A stretch of DNA of 64,000 bases. Origin: JAOPZW01 sp963707695. Its GTDB lineage: Bacteria; Actinomycetota; Thermoleophilia; Solirubrobacterales; Solirubrobacteraceae. The notes beneath the pieces were generated by a model. The model saw nothing but the letters and a program-made list of their open reading frames with translations, was not told the DNA's origin and searched no databases. Shown piece by piece: positions 63,400 through 64,000 of the stretch. The stretch's first letter is position 1. Every line of letters begins with the position of its first letter. The DNA is taken from NCBI GenBank assembly GCA_963707695.1, contig CAVPQY010000006.1, forward strand, positions 248,001-312,000, read 5' to 3'. Position numbers and translations under genes: made by a program.

Positions 63400-64000
63400 A
63401 GGTCGCGGTCGTCGGCTACCCCAACGTCGGCAAGAGCTCACTCGTCAACCGCCTGACGCAGTCGCGCGAGGCGGTCGTCCACGAGCGCTCGGGCGTGACG
63501 CGCGACCGCCACGAGCTGGCCACCGAGTGGAACGGCCGCCGCTTCACGCTCGTCGACACGGGTGGCATGGACTTCCTCGACCCCGACCCGATCTCGGGGT
63601 CGATCCGCGAGCAGGCCCGGGCCGCCCTGGCCGACGCGGTGGGCGCCGTGCTCGTCGTCGACGCCCAGGCCGGCGTGCGGCCCGGCGACGAGGAGCTGGC
63701 CGACCTGCTGCGCCGTGCGCGCCTGCCCGTGCTCGTGGCCGCCAACAAGGTCGACTCGGCCAAGGACATCCCCCTGGCCGCCGACTTCCACGGGCTGGGC
63801 CTGGGGGACCCGATGCCGGTCTCCGCCGTGCAGGGGCTCGGCACGGGCGACCTGCTCGACGCGATCGTGCAGCGCCTGCCCGCGCCGGAGGAGGAGATCG
63901 CCGAGGAGGACGACGACACGATCCGCCTGGCCGTCGTCGGGCGGCCCAACGTCGGCAAGTCGACGTTCGTCAACCGGCTGCTGGGCGAGGAGCGCGTGAT
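63396..64000 (+). CDS. der: Ribosome-assembly GTPase Der/EngA (5' part, cut by the window edge)
   Basis: GTG 63396 opens VKVAVVGYPNVGKSSLVNRL, the first G domain (G1 residues 7-14; TRDRHE; DTGG; NKVDS). After an acidic linker (PAPEEEIAEEDDDTIRLA) the second G domain begins VVGRPNVGKSTFVNRLLGEE near residue 180 and runs off the window. Tandem G domains identify Der, which assists 50S assembly. The C-terminal KH-like domain is not seen. It overlaps cmk (GTGA). Confidence 0.95.
   Translation, partial: MKVAVVGYPNVGKSSLVNRLTQSREAVVHERSGVTRDRHELATEWNGRRFTLVDTGGMDFLDPDPISGSIREQARAALADAVGAVLVVDAQAGVRPGDEELADLLRRARLPVLVAANKVDSAKDIPLAADFHGLGLGDPMPVSAVQGLGTGDLLDAIVQRLPAPEEEIAEEDDDTIRLAVVGRPNVGKSTFVNRLLGEERV

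Overview
The window is very GC-rich DNA of an actinobacterial type: GTG starts are common, codons mostly end in G or C, and genes overlap by 4 bp (GTGA/ATGA). The dcw cell-wall cluster lacks ftsA, an mDAP-type murE is present, and the chain scpA-scpB...rluB-aroH...aroF-tyrA-aroA...cmk-der is there. Together with secreted repeat and Ig-like proteins, this points to a deep actinobacterial lineage, most likely class Thermoleophilia (Solirubrobacterales). That placement is inference; no rRNA gene is present. I see no tRNA, rRNA, CRISPR, insertion sequence or prophage.

Layout. 1-10 kb: an MFS drug exporter (cut by the left edge) divergent from its TetR-type regulator, glpD, a secreted protein, a RibD-C-type reductase joined to a folP-like gene, a degenerate Rho-like ATPase and an SDR. 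10-14.3 kb: a secreted glycoside hydrolase facing a GH26-like hydrolase plus a membrane glycosyltransferase, probably a polysaccharide locus, with many apparent frameshifts. 14.5-21.4 kb: a response regulator/histidine kinase pair and a Tad/Flp pilus locus (cpaB, cpaF, tadB, tadC) around a calcium-repeat secreted protein. 21.7-37 kb: the dcw cluster mraZ-rsmH-ftsL-ftsI-murE-murF-mraY-murD-ftsW-murG-murC-ftsQ-ftsZ, without murB, ddl, ftsA or sepF. 37-40 kb: a 44-residue acidic protein, an HdeD-like membrane protein and a membrane-anchored PI-PLC-like protein. 40-44.5 kb: the glycine cleavage system gcvT-gcvH-gcvPA-gcvPB. 44.5-53 kb: a spermidine-synthase-like protein, a DUF1360 protein, trpS, an MFS transporter, scpA-scpB, two small proteins, rlmN and rluB. 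52.3-57.5 kb: aromatic amino-acid genes (aroH, a HisC-family aminotransferase, aroF, tyrA, aroA). 57.5-64 kb: ftsH, an unusual ATPase-acetyltransferase-like-winged-helix regulator, a methyltransferase, cmk and der (cut by the right edge).

The most interesting signal is upstream of aroF (53851-54044). A promoter element is followed by a 32-codon ORF whose end is rich in Tyr, Trp and Phe and uses rare AT-ending codons, then by mutually exclusive hairpins. This looks like an attenuator sensing aromatic amino acids. Other points of note are the regulator at 59679-61607 with tandem CCTCAGG repeats before the next gene, the Rho-like protein lacking catalytic segments, and a T-box-like core before trpS. 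A -10-like hexamer (TANNNT) ends 6-10 nt before at least ten start codons, implying leaderless mRNAs.

At least ten single-base insertions break otherwise perfect reading frames. They fall in essential genes (murF, murG), in hisC and, densely, in the glycosyltransferase/hydrolase locus. Removing one base at each site restores a length divisible by three. Consensus error is the simplest reading; real decay of the polysaccharide locus is the alternative.
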